Source of the DNA: Desulfovibrio piger
Lineage (GTDB): Bacteria > Desulfobacterota > Desulfovibrionia > Desulfovibrionales > Desulfovibrionaceae
Assembly (NCBI RefSeq): GCF_900116045.1
Contig: NZ_LT630450.1
Location: 1,351,001 to 1,415,000 of the forward strand
Length of the DNA: 64,000 nucleotides
Reading direction: 5' to 3'
The notes beneath the pieces are model-generated. The model did not search any database and was not told the origin of the DNA. It saw only the letters and a program-made list of their open reading frames with translations. The first letter of the stretch is position 1. Each line of letters begins with the position of its first letter. A program made the translations under genes and the position numbers. Positions 29,067-38,978 of this stretch are shown here, one piece after another.

Positions 29067-32000
29067 GACCGGCCTCCCCGCCGCGGCGGCCCAGCTTTTC
29101 GGCCAGCCGCGCGAACCAGATATAGATGACAGGGGTGGTGAACAGGGTCAGCACCTGGCTGACGATAAGTCCGCCCACCATGGTCACGCCCAGCGGACGG
29201 CGCAGCTCCGCGCCCATGCCCCAGCCGATCATCAGGGGCAGGGCCCCCAGCAGGGCCGCCATGGTGGTCATGAGGATGGGCCGCAGACGCAGCAGACAGG
29301 CCTGCCGGATGGCGGCCTGCGGGTCCTTGCCCTCCTGCCGCTCGGCCTCCAGGGCGAAGTCGATCATCATGATGGCGTTCTTTTTGACGATGCCGATGAG
29401 CAGGATGATGCCGATGATGCCCACCACGCCCAGCTCCATGCCGCAGAGCATGAGGGCCAGCGTGGCGCCGATGCCCGCCGACGGCAGGGTGGACAGGATG
29501 GTCACGGGATGGATGTAGCTTTCGTAGAGCACGCCCAGCACGATGTACATGGTGACCACGGCGGCCAGCAGCAGCCAGACCTGGTTGTCCGTGGACGCGG
29601 CAAAGGCATGGGCCGCGCCCTGGAACTGGCAGCGCAGGGACGAGGGCAGCTCCAGGGAGGCGAGGGTCTCCTCCACCGCCTTCACGGCCGCGCCCAGGGA
29701 CGAGCCTTCGGCCACGTTGAAGGAGATGGTGGCCACCGGGAACTGGCCCTGCCGCATGGTGGCCGGGCGCGCGGAGCGTTCTTCCATGCGCACCAGGGCC
29801 GAGAGCGGGATGGGCTTGCCCTCGCTGCCCTTGACGTAGACCTTTTCGATGTCGTCCGGGCCGCGCCGGAACTGCGGGGCGCTTTCCAGCACCACCTTGT
29901 ACTGGTTGGTCTGGGTGAAGATGGTGGAGATCAGGCGCTGGCCCAGCGCGTCATACAGGGCATTGTCGATGACGTCCATGCTCACGCCCAGACGGCTGGC
30001 CGCGTCGCGGTCGATGGCCAGCCAGAGCATGCGGCCCCGGCCCAGCAGGTCGCTGGTCACATGGCTCAGCTCCGGCCGCGCCCGCAACGCCGCCAGGATG
30101 TCCGGGATGCGTCCTTCCAGCTGGGCGTCGCTAAGGGCCTCCACCGAAAGCTGGTACTGGGTGCGCGAGACGCGGTCCTCCACGGTCAGATCCTGCACAG
30201 GCTGCAGGAACAGATCCATGCCCGGCAGGCTGTCCGCCCGCTCCATGAGGCGCCGGGCGATGACCGGGGCGCGGTGGTCGCGGTCTTCCAGCGGCTTGAG
30301 GTCGATGGTCAGGCGCGAGGTGGCCAGACTGGGGTTGATGCCGTCCACGCCCACGAAGAACGCCACCCGGGCCACGGCCGGATCGGCCAGCAGCACGTCG
30401 GAAAGCTCTTTCTGCCGCCGGGCCATGGCCGCGAAGGACGTGTCCTGCGGGAATTCCGCGATGCCCTGGATGACGCCCGTGTCCTGCGTGGGGAAAAAGC
30501 CCTTGGGCACCAGCGCGTACATGGCCACGCTCAGCAGCAGGGTGCCCACGGCCACGGCCAGGGTCAGGCGCTGGTGGGCCAGCACCCAGTCCAGCTTGCC
30601 TTCATACCAGCGCAGCAGGGCCGGGAAAAAGGTCTCCTCCCCTTCCCTGTGCCGTTCCGGCCGCAGCATGACCGCGCAGAGCATGGGCGTCAGGGACAGG
30701 GAGATGACGGCCGAGATGAGGATGGTCACGGCCAGCGTGACCGCGAATTCGCGGAACAGGCGCCCGGCCACGTCGCCCATGAACAGCAGGGGGATGAGCA
30801 CGGCCACCAGCGACAGGGTCAGGGAGATGATGGTGAAGCCGATCTGCCCGGCCCCCACGAGGGCCGCCTGCAGGGGCTTGTAGCCGTTCTCCAGGTAGCG
30901 GCTGATGTTCTCGATGACCACGATGGCGTCGTCCACCACGAAGCCGGAAGCGATGACCAGGGCCATGAGGGTCAGGTTGTTGAGCGAGAAGCCCGCCAGA
31001 TACATGACGCCCAGCGAACCCACCAGCGACAGGGGCACGGCCAGGGCCGGGATGATGGTGGCCTGCACGTTGCGCAGGAAGATCCAGATGACCGCGATGA
31101 CCAGGGCCACGGCCAGCACCAGTTCCAGCTGCACGTCATGCACCGTGGCCCGGATGGTGGTGGTGCGGTCCGTCACCACCTGCACCCGCACATGCCCGGG
31201 CAGGGCCTGCTGCAGCTGCGGCAGCAGGCGGGTGATGCTGTCGGCCACGGTGATGACGTTGGCGCCGGGCTGGCGCTGGATGGAAAGCACGATGGCCGGG
31301 CGGAAGCCCTGCTGCCCGTCGGCCACCCAGGCGGCCAGGCGGGCATTCTCCGCGCCCTCCTCCACGGTGGCCACATCCTCCAGGCGCAGGGGCGCGCCGT
31401 CCTTGTAGCCGATGATGGTGCGCGCGTATTCCTCGGCCGAGGCCAGCTGGTCGTTGGCGTCGATGGTGCTGGTGCGCTGGGGGCCGTCGAAGCTGCCCTT
31501 GGCGTCGTTGACGTTGGCCGAGGCGATGGCCGAGCGCACGTCGGCCAGGGTCAGCCCGGCCGAGGCCAGGGCCGAGGGGTTGACCTGCACCCGCACCGCG
31601 GGCCGCTGCCCGCCCGACAGGGTCACCAGGCCCACGCCGGTTATCTGCGATATCTTCTGCGCCAGCCGGGTGTCCACCAGGTCTTCCAGGCGGGTCAGGG
31701 GCATGGCGTCGCTGTAGACCGCCAGGGTCATGATGGCCGGGTCCGCCGGATTGACCTTGTTGTAGACCGGCGGGTTGGGCAGATCGGAGGGCAGCAGGTT
31801 GTCCGCCGCGTTGATGGCGGCCTGCACCTCCTGCTCGGCCACGTCCAGGGGCACGGAAAGGTCGAACTGCAGGGTGATGACCGAGGCCCCGGCCGAGGAC
31901 AGGGAGGTCATCTGCACAAGGCCCGACATGGTGCCCAGCTGCCGTTCCAGCGGCGAGGTGACCACCGCGGCCATGACCTCGGACGAGGCCCCGGGATACA

Positions 32001-32148
32001 GGGTCTGCACCTGGATGGTGGGGTAGTCGATCTGCGGCAGGGCCGCCATGGGCAGATAATGATAGGCCAGCAGCCCGGAAAGGAGCAGGGCCACCATCAG
32101 CAGCGAGGTGGCGATGGGCCGGAGGATGAAGATGCGGGAAATGTTCAT
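29053..32148 (-). CDS. RND efflux pump subunit, MdtB/MuxB type
   Basis: 1031 residues from ATG 32148 ([18 protein letters not shown]). A GTG start at 32286 would add a 46-residue low-complexity leader and is less likely; no strong ribosome site is visible at either. Twelve transmembrane helices; Asp pair in [52 protein letters not shown]. It pairs with the downstream MdtC-like subunit. Confidence 0.93.
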   Translation of the reverse strand: MNISRIFILRPIATSLLMVALLLSGLLAYHYLPMAALPQIDYPTIQVQTLYPGASSEVMAAVVTSPLERQLGTMSGLVQMTSLSSAGASVITLQFDLSVPLDVAEQEVQAAINAADNLLPSDLPNPPVYNKVNPADPAIMTLAVYSDAMPLTRLEDLVDTRLAQKISQITGVGLVTLSGGQRPAVRVQVNPSALASAGLTLADVRSAIASANVNDAKGSFDGPQRTSTIDANDQLASAEEYARTIIGYKDGAPLRLEDVATVEEGAENARLAAWVADGQQGFRPAIVLSIQRQPGANVITVADSITRLLPQLQQALPGHVRVQVVTDRTTTIRATVHDVQLELVLAVALVIAVIWIFLRNVQATIIPALAVPLSLVGSLGVMYLAGFSLNNLTLMALVIASGFVVDDAIVVIENISRYLENGYKPLQAALVGAGQIGFTIISLTLSLVAVLIPLLFMGDVAGRLFREFAVTLAVTILISAVISLSLTPMLCAVMLRPERHREGEETFFPALLRWYEGKLDWVLAHQRLTLAVAVGTLLLSVAMYALVPKGFFPTQDTGVIQGIAEFPQDTSFAAMARRQKELSDVLLADPAVARVAFFVGVDGINPSLATSRLTIDLKPLEDRDHRAPVIARRLMERADSLPGMDLFLQPVQDLTVEDRVSRTQYQLSVEALSDAQLEGRIPDILAALRARPELSHVTSDLLGRGRMLWLAIDRDAASRLGVSMDVIDNALYDALGQRLISTIFTQTNQYKVVLESAPQFRRGPDDIEKVYVKGSEGKPIPLSALVRMEERSARPATMRQGQFPVATISFNVAEGSSLGAAVKAVEETLASLELPSSLRCQFQGAAHAFAASTDNQVWLLLAAVVTMYIVLGVLYESYIHPVTILSTLPSAGIGATLALMLCGMELGVVGIIGIILLIGIVKKNAIMMIDFALEAERQEGKDPQAAIRQACLLRLRPILMTTMAALLGALPLMIGWGMGAELRRPLGVTMVGGLIVSQVLTLFTTPVIYIWFARLAEKLGRRGGEAGHGQA

Positions 32149-32541
32149 GGAGCTGCTCGTCTGTCTTCTGGAACCGGGGGCGGAGCTGTCAGCGGGAAAC
32201 GGCGGGCCCCCGCCCTGCGGAGGATCGGGAAGCCGGGAAAGGAAGGGATGGGGCCTGCGCCCGCTGTCCTGGAGGGACGGGGACACGGGCCGTCAGTGCC
32301 GCCCCTTGCGGGGGCTCCGCAACGCAAGGGACGCCCCCTGTCCACGGCACCGGTCGCCCACCGCGCGCCCCCTTTGCCGGGGAGCGGGTCCCCAGGGCAG
32401 AGCACGCCGGAGAAGGGACAGGGCCCCAGGGGAACGCCTTGCGCGTCCGCGCCGCCGGAAGGCGGCCGCAGGCCGTGCCCGCCGGCCGCAGCGCCACGGG
32501 CATCGGGGCAGTGCCGGAGGCTCCCCTTCCCTCTCCGGGGA
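32149..32541. other. Long spacer inside the efflux operon
   Basis: A 393-bp GC-rich gap between the adaptor gene and the first pump gene, unlike the overlapping junctions elsewhere in the operon. It has local inverted repeats (e.g. CCCCTTGCGGGGG near 32301) but no terminator with a T tract and no gene I can support. It may hold mRNA processing signals. Confidence 0.4.
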
Positions 32542-33720
32542 TCACTCCCCGCTCCCGGTGTCGGGCACGGTCACGCGCGGGGTCTCCATGCTGGCCGTCA
32601 CGCGCACGCGCAGGCCGTCACGCAGACGGTCCACCCCGTCCACCACCACGACCTCGCCCGCGGCAAGGCCCTTGTCGATGACGGTCAGGCTGTCGGTACG
32701 CACGCCGGGCGTCACCTCGCGCAGGCGGACGGTATCCTTGTCCACCACATAGACGTAGGAGCCGCGGCTGCCCAGCTGCACCGCGGCGGTGGGCACCGTG
32801 ACGGCCCCGGGCAGGACCGTGACCAGCAGGCGGGCATTGACGAACTGGTTGGGGAAGAGGGTGTGGTCCTCGTTGGCGAATTCCGCCTTGAGCTTCACCG
32901 TGCCCGTGGCGGTGTCGATCTGGTTGTCCATGCTCAGCAAAAAGCCCTGGGCCAGCAGGGCCCGCTGCTCGCGGTCCCAGGCCTGGACCAGCAGGCGGCC
33001 GCCGTTCTTGCGGGCCTCGCGCCAGTGCTGCGCCACCAGGGGCACACGGCTTTCCGGCAGGGTGAAGACCACATAGGAAGGCGTCAGCAGGGTGATGCGC
33101 ACCAGGCCCTCGGTATCGGAGGCGCGCACCATGTTGCCCTCGTCCACCTTGCGCAGGCCCAGCACGCCGTCGGCCGGGGCCGTGATGCGGCTGTACTGCA
33201 ACTGCAGGGCCGCGGAATCCACGGCGGCCCTGTCGGACTGCACCGTGCCCTCGTACTGGCGCACCAGGGCGCGCTGGTTGTCGTATTCCTGCCGGGCGAT
33301 ATGGCCGCCGCTCACCAGCTTTTCATAGCGGCCCAGGTCGCGGCGGGCGTTCTCCAGCTGGGCCGTGTCGCGGGCCAGGGCACCGCGGGCCTCGCCCAGG
33401 GCGGCCTCGAAGGGCCGGGGGTCGATCTCGGCCAGCAGGTCGCCCTTGCGGACGAACTGTCCTTCCGTGAAATGCAGGCGCTGCAGATGCCCGTCCACCC
33501 GGCTGGTCACCAGCACGTCGCTGGACGGTTCCACCGTGCCCAGCCCGTTGAGGAAATGGGGCATGTCCTGCGCCAGGGCCGTGGCCACGCGCACCGGCGG
33601 CGTGTCCTGCGGCATGCCGCGCTGCCTGCCGGGCTCGAAAAATCCCCGCCAGAGCAGCGCGCAGCCCAGCAGCAGGGCCAGTACGGCCAGCAAGCGGCCC
33701 TTGCTCATGCTGATCTTCAC
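32542..33720 (-). CDS. RND periplasmic adaptor, MdtA type
   Basis: 392 residues. N-terminal signal anchor (LLAVLALLLGCALLWRGFF), lipoyl half-motifs (VDGHLQRLHFTEGQFVRKGDLLAEIDPRPF ending near residue 103, and ITAPADGVLGLRKVDEGNMV), a hairpin coiled coil between them, then beta-barrel and membrane-proximal domains. It bridges the RND pump and an outer-membrane channel. Its start overlaps the stop of the sensor kinase by four bases, tying regulation and pump into one operon. Confidence 0.93.
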   Translation of the reverse strand: MKISMSKGRLLAVLALLLGCALLWRGFFEPGRQRGMPQDTPPVRVATALAQDMPHFLNGLGTVEPSSDVLVTSRVDGHLQRLHFTEGQFVRKGDLLAEIDPRPFEAALGEARGALARDTAQLENARRDLGRYEKLVSGGHIARQEYDNQRALVRQYEGTVQSDRAAVDSAALQLQYSRITAPADGVLGLRKVDEGNMVRASDTEGLVRITLLTPSYVVFTLPESRVPLVAQHWREARKNGGRLLVQAWDREQRALLAQGFLLSMDNQIDTATGTVKLKAEFANEDHTLFPNQFVNARLLVTVLPGAVTVPTAAVQLGSRGSYVYVVDKDTVRLREVTPGVRTDSLTVIDKGLAAGEVVVVDGVDRLRDGLRVRVTASMETPRVTVPDTGSGE

Positions 33721-35024
33721 ACATGTTCTCCATCACTGTCCGGCACGAAACGCACCTCGAACAGTGTCTCGTTTTCTCCGCTGTGCCGGTAGCTCACCGA
33801 CCAGCCCAGATGCTCGCAGGCGCGACGCACCAGCGACAGGCCCAGACCGCTGCCGCCCGGCGTGGCATCCCCCCGGACACGGGCACGCACCCCGCGGGCA
33901 AAGATGTCCATATCCTCGGGGATGCGCCCCGCATTGCACACCTGGAGCGCATGTCCGTCCAGGTGCACGGCAACGCGGCCATTTTCCGAGTAAAGCCGGG
34001 CATTGTCCAGCAGATTCTTGACGACGATACCCGCCAGGGCGGGCTGTGCCTGCACTTCCCGGCTTTCGGGAAGGTCCAGCGAAAAGCAGTCCTGCCCCTG
34101 GGCCGTCTCGCGCACCAGCAGGGCCAGATCCACGGGCTCGAGCTCGATGTTCTCGGGGCGGCGGGCCAGCAGCAGAAGCACGCCCACCGTGGCGGACATG
34201 TCGTGCACCGTGCGTTGCAGGCGCTCCACCGTGGGCGCGCAGCGTTCGGCGCCGGGCAGGCGCTCCAGCTGCAGTTCCAGCACCTCCAGCCCGCCCTGCA
34301 TGACGGTCAGGGGGGTGCGCAGCTCGTGGCTCACATCACCGGTGAAGAAGCTTTCGCGCTGGACGAAACGGCGCAGGGCCTCCTCGCGGCTGGCGATGGC
34401 CCGGGCCAGCACGCCCACCTCGTCATTGAGGGCCACCTGCGGCAACGGAGGCAGGCCGGGATAGTCGTCACCGGCACGGGGCACAGAGCCGCGGGACACG
34501 GTGCGGGTCAGCGCGGTCAGCTGCCCCGTGAGCCGCCGGCTGAGCAGGAAGGCCAGCAGGGCCGCCACGGCCAGGCCCAGGCCCGCGCACAGGCCCAGCA
34601 CCCGGGTCAGCTGGGCCTTGATGGTCACCAGCAGGCCCGTGTGCCCGCTCAGGGCGTAGCGCACGCCCTTGTGCTCCTCAAGGAAGACGAAATTCTCCAT
34701 GCGGTCGAAGAAATGCAGTCCGGGGTCCAGCGTGCGCCATTCCTGGGGGATCTGCTTGCCCACCCGGAACTGCAGATCCATGAGGCCCGCCAGATCGGCC
34801 CCGTAGACCAGATTGTTGTGCCGTCCCCTGTCCTCGGCGCGGCGCGAGCGCTCCTCGGCCTCGATGAGGGCATTCATGACCGGACGCGCGTACCAGTCCA
34901 CCAGGTGGGTGCCCAGCCTGTCATAGGAGAGCAGGCCCACCATGCCCATGGTCAGGCCGAGGCCGGCGGCCAGCAGCATGAACGCGACCAGCAGCCGCCG
35001 CCGGATGGACGAGCCGCCGCTCAC
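33717..35024 (-). CDS. Two-component sensor histidine kinase
   Basis: 435 residues. Two transmembrane helices (about 10-32 and 143-165) enclose a periplasmic domain of about 110 residues of unknown ligand. A HAMP-like linker follows. The H-box is FFTGDVSHELRTPLTVMQGG(shared core VSHELRTPLT), the N-box VVKNLLDNARLYS, and the G-box GGSGLGLSLV. The start overlaps the regulator stop by four bases. By synteny with ygiW-qseBC and baeSR-mdtABC it should sense an envelope or chemical stress. Confidence 0.92.
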   Translation of the reverse strand: MSGGSSIRRRLLVAFMLLAAGLGLTMGMVGLLSYDRLGTHLVDWYARPVMNALIEAEERSRRAEDRGRHNNLVYGADLAGLMDLQFRVGKQIPQEWRTLDPGLHFFDRMENFVFLEEHKGVRYALSGHTGLLVTIKAQLTRVLGLCAGLGLAVAALLAFLLSRRLTGQLTALTRTVSRGSVPRAGDDYPGLPPLPQVALNDEVGVLARAIASREEALRRFVQRESFFTGDVSHELRTPLTVMQGGLEVLELQLERLPGAERCAPTVERLQRTVHDMSATVGVLLLLARRPENIELEPVDLALLVRETAQGQDCFSLDLPESREVQAQPALAGIVVKNLLDNARLYSENGRVAVHLDGHALQVCNAGRIPEDMDIFARGVRARVRGDATPGGSGLGLSLVRRACEHLGWSVSYRHSGENETLFEVRFVPDSDGEHV

Positions 35025-35725
35025 GCCTCCGGCTCCTCTTCACGGCCAAGGCGGTAGCCCACATGGGAGATGGTGTGCAGCACGGGGCTGCCGAAAGGCT
35101 TGTCCAGATGCTGGCGCAGTTCGTGGATGTGCGTCCGCAGGGCACTGCCGCCGGGCAGGTCGTCGCCCCAGAGGCGGCGCTCCAGCTCCTCGCGACGGAC
35201 CAGGGCGGGAGCCCGGCGCGCCAGCTCGCACAGGATGCGGAAGCCCGTGGGGCTCACCCTGACCTCGCGGCCCTGCCGCGTGACCCGGTGCCCGGCCACA
35301 TCGATGCAGACGTCATCCACCCGCAGCTCGCCGCCCTGGGCGTTCTCCTGCGCGCGGCCCCGCCGCAGCAGGGCCCGGATGCGGGCCTCCAGCTCGCGCA
35401 GGGCAAAGGGCTTGACCAGATAGTCGTCGGCCCCGGCGTCCAGGCCCAGCACGCGGTCGGCCACGGTATCGCGGGCCGTCAGCATGATGACCGGCACCTG
35501 CACGCCGTGTTCCCCGCGCAGGGCGCGGCACAGGCTGATGCCGTCCAGGCCGGGGAGCATGATGTCCAGCACCACCAGGTCGAACTGGCCGGACGCCGCC
35601 ATCTCGAGGCCCGTACGGCCGTTGCGGGCGCAATCCAGTTCATAGCCCAGGGGCTCCAGATAGGCGTACAGGTTGGCGAGGATGTCCTCGTTATCTTCCA
35701 CCAGCAGGACAGAGACAGGCACCAT
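35021..35725 (-). CDS. OmpR/PhoB-type response regulator
   Basis: 234 residues from the ATG with GCGGAGG upstream; a longer frame to 35890 adds unrelated sequence. Receiver domain: acidic pair in LLVEDNED, phosphoacceptor Asp in VVLDIMLPGLDG, Thr in MLTARD, Lys in YLVKPFALREL. C-terminal winged helix: VSPTGFRILCELARRAP ... SALRTHIHELRQHLDKPF, QseB/PhoB-like. Probably activates this operon and the pump genes. Confidence 0.94.
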   Translation of the reverse strand: MVPVSVLLVEDNEDILANLYAYLEPLGYELDCARNGRTGLEMAASGQFDLVVLDIMLPGLDGISLCRALRGEHGVQVPVIMLTARDTVADRVLGLDAGADDYLVKPFALRELEARIRALLRRGRAQENAQGGELRVDDVCIDVAGHRVTRQGREVRVSPTGFRILCELARRAPALVRREELERRLWGDDLPGGSALRTHIHELRQHLDKPFGSPVLHTISHVGYRLGREEEPEA

Positions 35726-35825
35726 GCGCACCTCCGCAAAAAAGGACGGGGCGCCGTGCGCCCCCTGAAGGATGGAAAAACCGGCGGACGGACCGCCGTC
35801 AAAAAGGCCCCGCAGGGCCGGAACA

Positions 35826-36188
35826 TCACGGGATGATGGCCAGCGCGTCCACCTCCACCTCATTGGGATGCTTGGAGCTCCAGTCCACATGCCCCACCAG
35901 GCGCACCTTGTCCTGCGGGGTGACCGTCAGGTGCCCGAAGGTCTCGTGTTCTATCTCCACCACCACGCGGCCGCTCCCGTCCTCAAAAAGATAACGGTCC
36001 TTGCGGGGGATCTTTTCCAGGATGTGGCCTTCCAGGACGCACGGGGCGTCGTCCCAGGCATTGAGCACGTCGGCCGCGCGGGTCAGCGTCGGCGAGACGC
36101 CGGGGCCCACGAAGCCCGCCGCACCGGTACCCGGCGGGAGCAGCAGCAGGCCGGCGGCCAGCAGAAGCAGCACAGAAACAATTCGCAT
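35826..36188 (-). CDS. Secreted BOF-fold protein, YgiW/YdeI family (second copy)
   Basis: 120 residues. The signal peptide is MRIVSVLLLLAAGLLLLPPGTGA. The mature OB-fold part has the family pattern WDDAPCVLEGHILEKI ... YLFEDGSGRVVVEIEHETF ... VTPQDKVRLVGHVD. The ATG at 36188 has GGAG upstream. It contains one Cys in the position of Val/Ile in the sister copy. YgiW/YdeI proteins are periplasmic and tied to stress and QseBC signalling. It lies 57 bases after the first copy and 100 bases before the regulator. Confidence 0.9.
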   Translation of the reverse strand: MRIVSVLLLLAAGLLLLPPGTGAAGFVGPGVSPTLTRAADVLNAWDDAPCVLEGHILEKIPRKDRYLFEDGSGRVVVEIEHETFGHLTVTPQDKVRLVGHVDWSSKHPNEVEVDALAIIP

Positions 36189-36245
36189 CACGACTCCGCT
36201 GGCGGGCCGTCCGCCGGTGGCGCACGGCCCGCCTGTCAGACTAGA

Positions 36246-36635
36246 CTACTTGAGGATTTCCAGGACCTTCACGTCGACCTTGGTGGGATCCATCATCTCC
36301 TTGTCCAGCTTGCCGGAAAGGCGCACCCGGTCGGAGGGCGTCACCGTGCGTCCGGCGAACACCTCATGGTCGATCTCTACCACGATGGTGCCCGTGGCGT
36401 CACGGAAATTGTACTTGTCATCACTGCCGGCCACACGTTCCACGATGTGGCCCGTCAGCATCACCGGCGCATCGTCCCAGGCTTTGAGGGCCTTGGCCAC
36501 GGTATCGGCCTGGACGCCGGACGTGGGTCCCTGGAAACCGCCGGAAGCCTGTCCCGGTCCCTGGAAACCGCCCTGGGCAGCCATGACAGGGAAAGCAAGA
36601 GCCAGAACCATCACACAAGAAAGCAGCAGACGCAT
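36246..36635 (-). CDS. Secreted BOF-fold protein, YgiW/YdeI family (first copy)
   Basis: 129 residues; signal peptide MRLLLSCVMVLALAFPVMAA, start chosen at 36635 because AAAGGAG lies just upstream. A short duplicated segment GGFQGP occurs twice before the OB-fold (AWDDAPVMLTGHIVERVAG ... VTPSDRVRLSGKLDKEMMDP). First gene of the ten-kilobase leftward operon. The promoter should lie in the AT-rich 36780-36870. Confidence 0.92.
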   Translation of the reverse strand: MRLLLSCVMVLALAFPVMAAQGGFQGPGQASGGFQGPTSGVQADTVAKALKAWDDAPVMLTGHIVERVAGSDDKYNFRDATGTIVVEIDHEVFAGRTVTPSDRVRLSGKLDKEMMDPTKVDVKVLEILK

Positions 36636-36893
36636 GGGTATCTCCTTTGGCGGCATGGCCGCCAGCCGTAACTATCGGGGGTCGGGGCGCGGCCTTGCGT
36701 CACCGGCTCCGGCGGACAGGCCCCTGTCCGCATCTCCACACTGCGCCTGCGGCTGTCAGCAAAGTGTCAGCGAAGGCCGAAAAAACGCCTGCATCACGGA
36801 TATTTTTTGTTATCCTAGTGATTTTACATAATAAAAAAATAAAGTTTTTTACTATGTTTTGACGACATCGCCCCCTGCCCGCGGGCCGCGCCG

Positions 36894-37574
36894 TCAATCC
36901 AGCTCACGCCCCACCCAGACCGCCCGCCCCACGATGCGCACCAGGTCGGCCAGCTGGTCGGTGGTGCAGGCCTCGATGGGCGGATAGGCGGGATTGTAGC
37001 TGCTGAGGATCAGGCGCCCCGGCATGGCATTGACCACCTTGAGGTAGACCAGGTCCTCCACACTCACGGCATAGATGCGGCCGGGCACCGGGTCTTTCTG
37101 GCTCTGGTCCACAAGGACCACGTCGTTGTGGCAGATGCGCGGCTCCATGCTGTCGCCGGAGACCCGCAGCAGGGCCATGTGCGACGGACTGCCCTTGCGG
37201 CGCAAAAAATCCTCGCGGAAGGCATAGTGCCGCACCACGTCGGCGCTGGTCTCGAAACTCCCCGTCCCGGCGGAAAGGCGCGCCTCCACCATGGGCACCA
37301 TGACCAGACCGGCCCACTGCTCCTGCAGGGCCCCTTCCACATTCCCCTGTCCGGCCAGCAGCCAGTCCAGCGAGCAGCGCAGGGCGGCCCCCAGCCGGAC
37401 GGCGAACTCCCCCTTGGGCAGCTGGCCGTTCTCATACTGCTGGATGGTGGTCAGGCTGACCCCCACCTGCGCGGCTAGGTCCTGCTTGCGCAGGCCGAGG
37501 GCAAGGCGGCGACGGCGCAGGCGGTCGGCAAAGCCCTGTGTTGAAATAAAGGAAAATCTATTTTTGGCTTCCAT
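36894..37574 (-). CDS. Phage-type repressor: HTH plus S24 peptidase domain
   Basis: 226 residues. The N-terminal XRE helix-turn-helix (about 15-72: LRKQDLAAQVGVSLTTIQQYENG) is followed by an S24 (LexA/CI-like) domain with the catalytic pair Ser142 (SGDSMEP) and Lys179 (YLKVV). A possible self-cleavage Ala-Gly occurs at 88-89 (QWAGLVMVP). This predicts a repressor that may be inactivated by RecA during DNA damage. The GGAG site lies before the ATG. It is divergent from the virion genes across an AT-rich control region. Confidence 0.9.
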   Translation of the reverse strand: MEAKNRFSFISTQGFADRLRRRRLALGLRKQDLAAQVGVSLTTIQQYENGQLPKGEFAVRLGAALRCSLDWLLAGQGNVEGALQEQWAGLVMVPMVEARLSAGTGSFETSADVVRHYAFREDFLRRKGSPSHMALLRVSGDSMEPRICHNDVVLVDQSQKDPVPGRIYAVSVEDLVYLKVVNAMPGRLILSSYNPAYPPIEACTTDQLADLVRIVGRAVWVGRELD

Positions 37575-37846
37575 GCGCGCTCCAAAAAATTTTATTCATT
37601 AAAAACAATATATTAAATGTTTTTAAAAGAAAAGTTAAAAATTTTTCCTTTGATTGAAAAAAGAAAACATGTAAATAGTACGGCTATGGCTGCTGTCAAA
37701 CATAGAACAACCTGTAACTAATGGCAATGGATACAGCGGGCAGGGCCTGCCTTTTCAGGGCAAAAGAAAACTTTTTGACAGCACAACTTTTCCGCAGCCA
37801 TCCGGCGCGGGACCCCGTGCCCATCCTCAGAAAGGGAGTAGCCGAC
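37575..37846. promoter_or_regulatory. Divergent control region of the virion locus
   Basis: Strongly AT-rich in 37585-37730 against GC-rich flanks. It includes an inverted repeat AAAAACA-N10-TGTTTTT (37601-37624), a candidate repressor operator, and a further AAAACAT near 37663. Promoters for the repressor (left) and the first small gene (right) must lie here. Confidence 0.5.
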
Positions 37847-38158
37847 ATGAACACACGATCCCTGGAACAGTTCCAGCGTCTCCTGACGCAGCACACCGGC
37901 AGCGAGGAGGAGCCCGCCGAGGGTTCCCTGCTCTGGGCCGCGGAGCAATTGCGCCGCATCGCCCGCATGCTGGAAGACATGCAGACCGGCCCCCGGCGGT
38001 CCGGCGCTGCCGTGCCTCCCGCCCCGGAAGCCATGACGGCCCCTGTGCCCCGCACCACCGGACGGCCGCCGGACGACACGGGACGGTCCCCGGGGATGCG
38101 CGCCCCCCTGCACCCCCTCGGGCCCCTGGCCCCGGAGGCCCGCCATGTGGTCCAGTAG
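37847..38158 (+). CDS. Small hypothetical protein of the virion locus
   Basis: 103 residues. A helical N-terminal half (MNTRSLEQFQRLLTQHTG, LLWAAEQLRRIARMLEDM) and a Pro/Arg-rich, probably disordered C-terminal half. The ATG is chosen because AAAGGGAG precedes it; an upstream frame from 37721 crosses the promoter region. It overlaps the Mor-like gene by 14 bases. No family recognised. Confidence 0.6.
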   Translation: MNTRSLEQFQRLLTQHTGSEEEPAEGSLLWAAEQLRRIARMLEDMQTGPRRSGAAVPPAPEAMTAPVPRTTGRPPDDTGRSPGMRAPLHPLGPLAPEARHVVQ

Positions 38159-38649
38159 CGGCGGGCCGGCCCTGCCCTGCCGGCGACACGACACGCTGCC
38201 TGCCGCCCCGGACTGGGACAGCCTGCTGCCCCTCCTGCCCGAAAGCGTGCGCCTGCTGCGCCTGGTGCTGGAAGACGATGCCGCCCTGCATGCGCTCCTG
38301 CGCCGCTGCGGCGGCCTGACCCCTGCGCATCCCCCGCCGCTTCCCGGCGGAAGGGCATCCGCTGCGCGCCCTGCTGCCCGGGCCCGCCCTGCGCCGCCTG
38401 CTGGCTGCCTATGGCGGCACCTGTCTGTACATCCCCCGCTGCGCCCGTCTCGCCCGCCAGGTACGCCAGCGGGAGCTGCTCGGCGCCTTCAGTCGCCATA
38501 CGGCCGCCGGGACCTCCAGCAATGCCGAGGTGCGCTTCCTGGCCCGCCGTTACGGCATCACGGACCGGCGCGTCTGGCAGCTGCTCAAGCAGGAGGCGGA
38601 ACTGCCGGCCGAAGTCCCCGAGGGACCCGGCGCCCCCCTCCGGAGCTGA
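38145..38649 (+). pseudogene. Mor-like transcription activator, interrupted by a frameshift
   Basis: The frame from ATG 38145 (GGAGG upstream) encodes a helical N-terminus up to about base 38315. The rest is in another frame (+1) down to the stop at 38647: IPRRFPAEGHPLR, YGGTCLYIPRC, FLARRYGITDRRVWQLLKQE. The second part is the core and helix-turn-helix of the Mor/C activator family of Mu-like phages, which switches on middle or late genes. In the second frame a TGA at 38317 and the lack of an ATG show it cannot start alone. The junction is near CTGACCCCTG (38315-38324). It is either a disabling mutation, a sequencing error or a programmed frameshift. Confidence 0.7.
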
Positions 38650-38673
38650 TCCCCGATCTCCCTTTCAGGCCGG

Positions 38674-38705
38674 ACGGGAAAGGCTGCGGCCTTTCCCGTT
38701 TTTTT
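38674..38705 (+). terminator. Terminator after the Mor-like gene
   Basis: CGGGAAAGGC / GCCTTTCCCG stem, four-base loop, seven T. It isolates the early genes from the lysis/structural operon; 38706-38978 must hold the late promoter but shows no clear consensus. Confidence 0.9.
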
Positions 38706-38978
38706 GTCCGCGGCCTGCCCCGTGCGGCGGACAGCCCCCCGGGAAGACGGGACATCCCCGCGATCCGGCACCGTATTCCTTCCTGCGCGTCCCCGCCTTC
38801 CGCGTCCTCCGCTCCCCAGGCGGCCCACCGCCGCCCCTTTCTCATGCTCTTCCTTTCCGGGAGCCTTTCCCTCGCCTGCTGAAATCCTTCAAACTTACGC
38901 CCACGCCCTTTTCCGGCATGGTGGCCTCACGGGGGCGGCACCGCCCCGCCATCACGCCACCACCACGCAGGAGGGCAT

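Noticed and set aside
32149..32286. N-terminal extension of the MdtB-like protein from a GTG at 32286
   Set aside because: The extra 46 residues are Pro/Ser/Gly-rich and absent from the family; the ATG at 32148 starts exactly at the usual first helix.
25512..33792. Plus-strand frames of 1205 and 1743 codons opposite the efflux operon
   Set aside because: Same mirror effect: low-complexity His/Gln/Gly protein, no start signal, while the opposite strand encodes well-defined RND pump genes.
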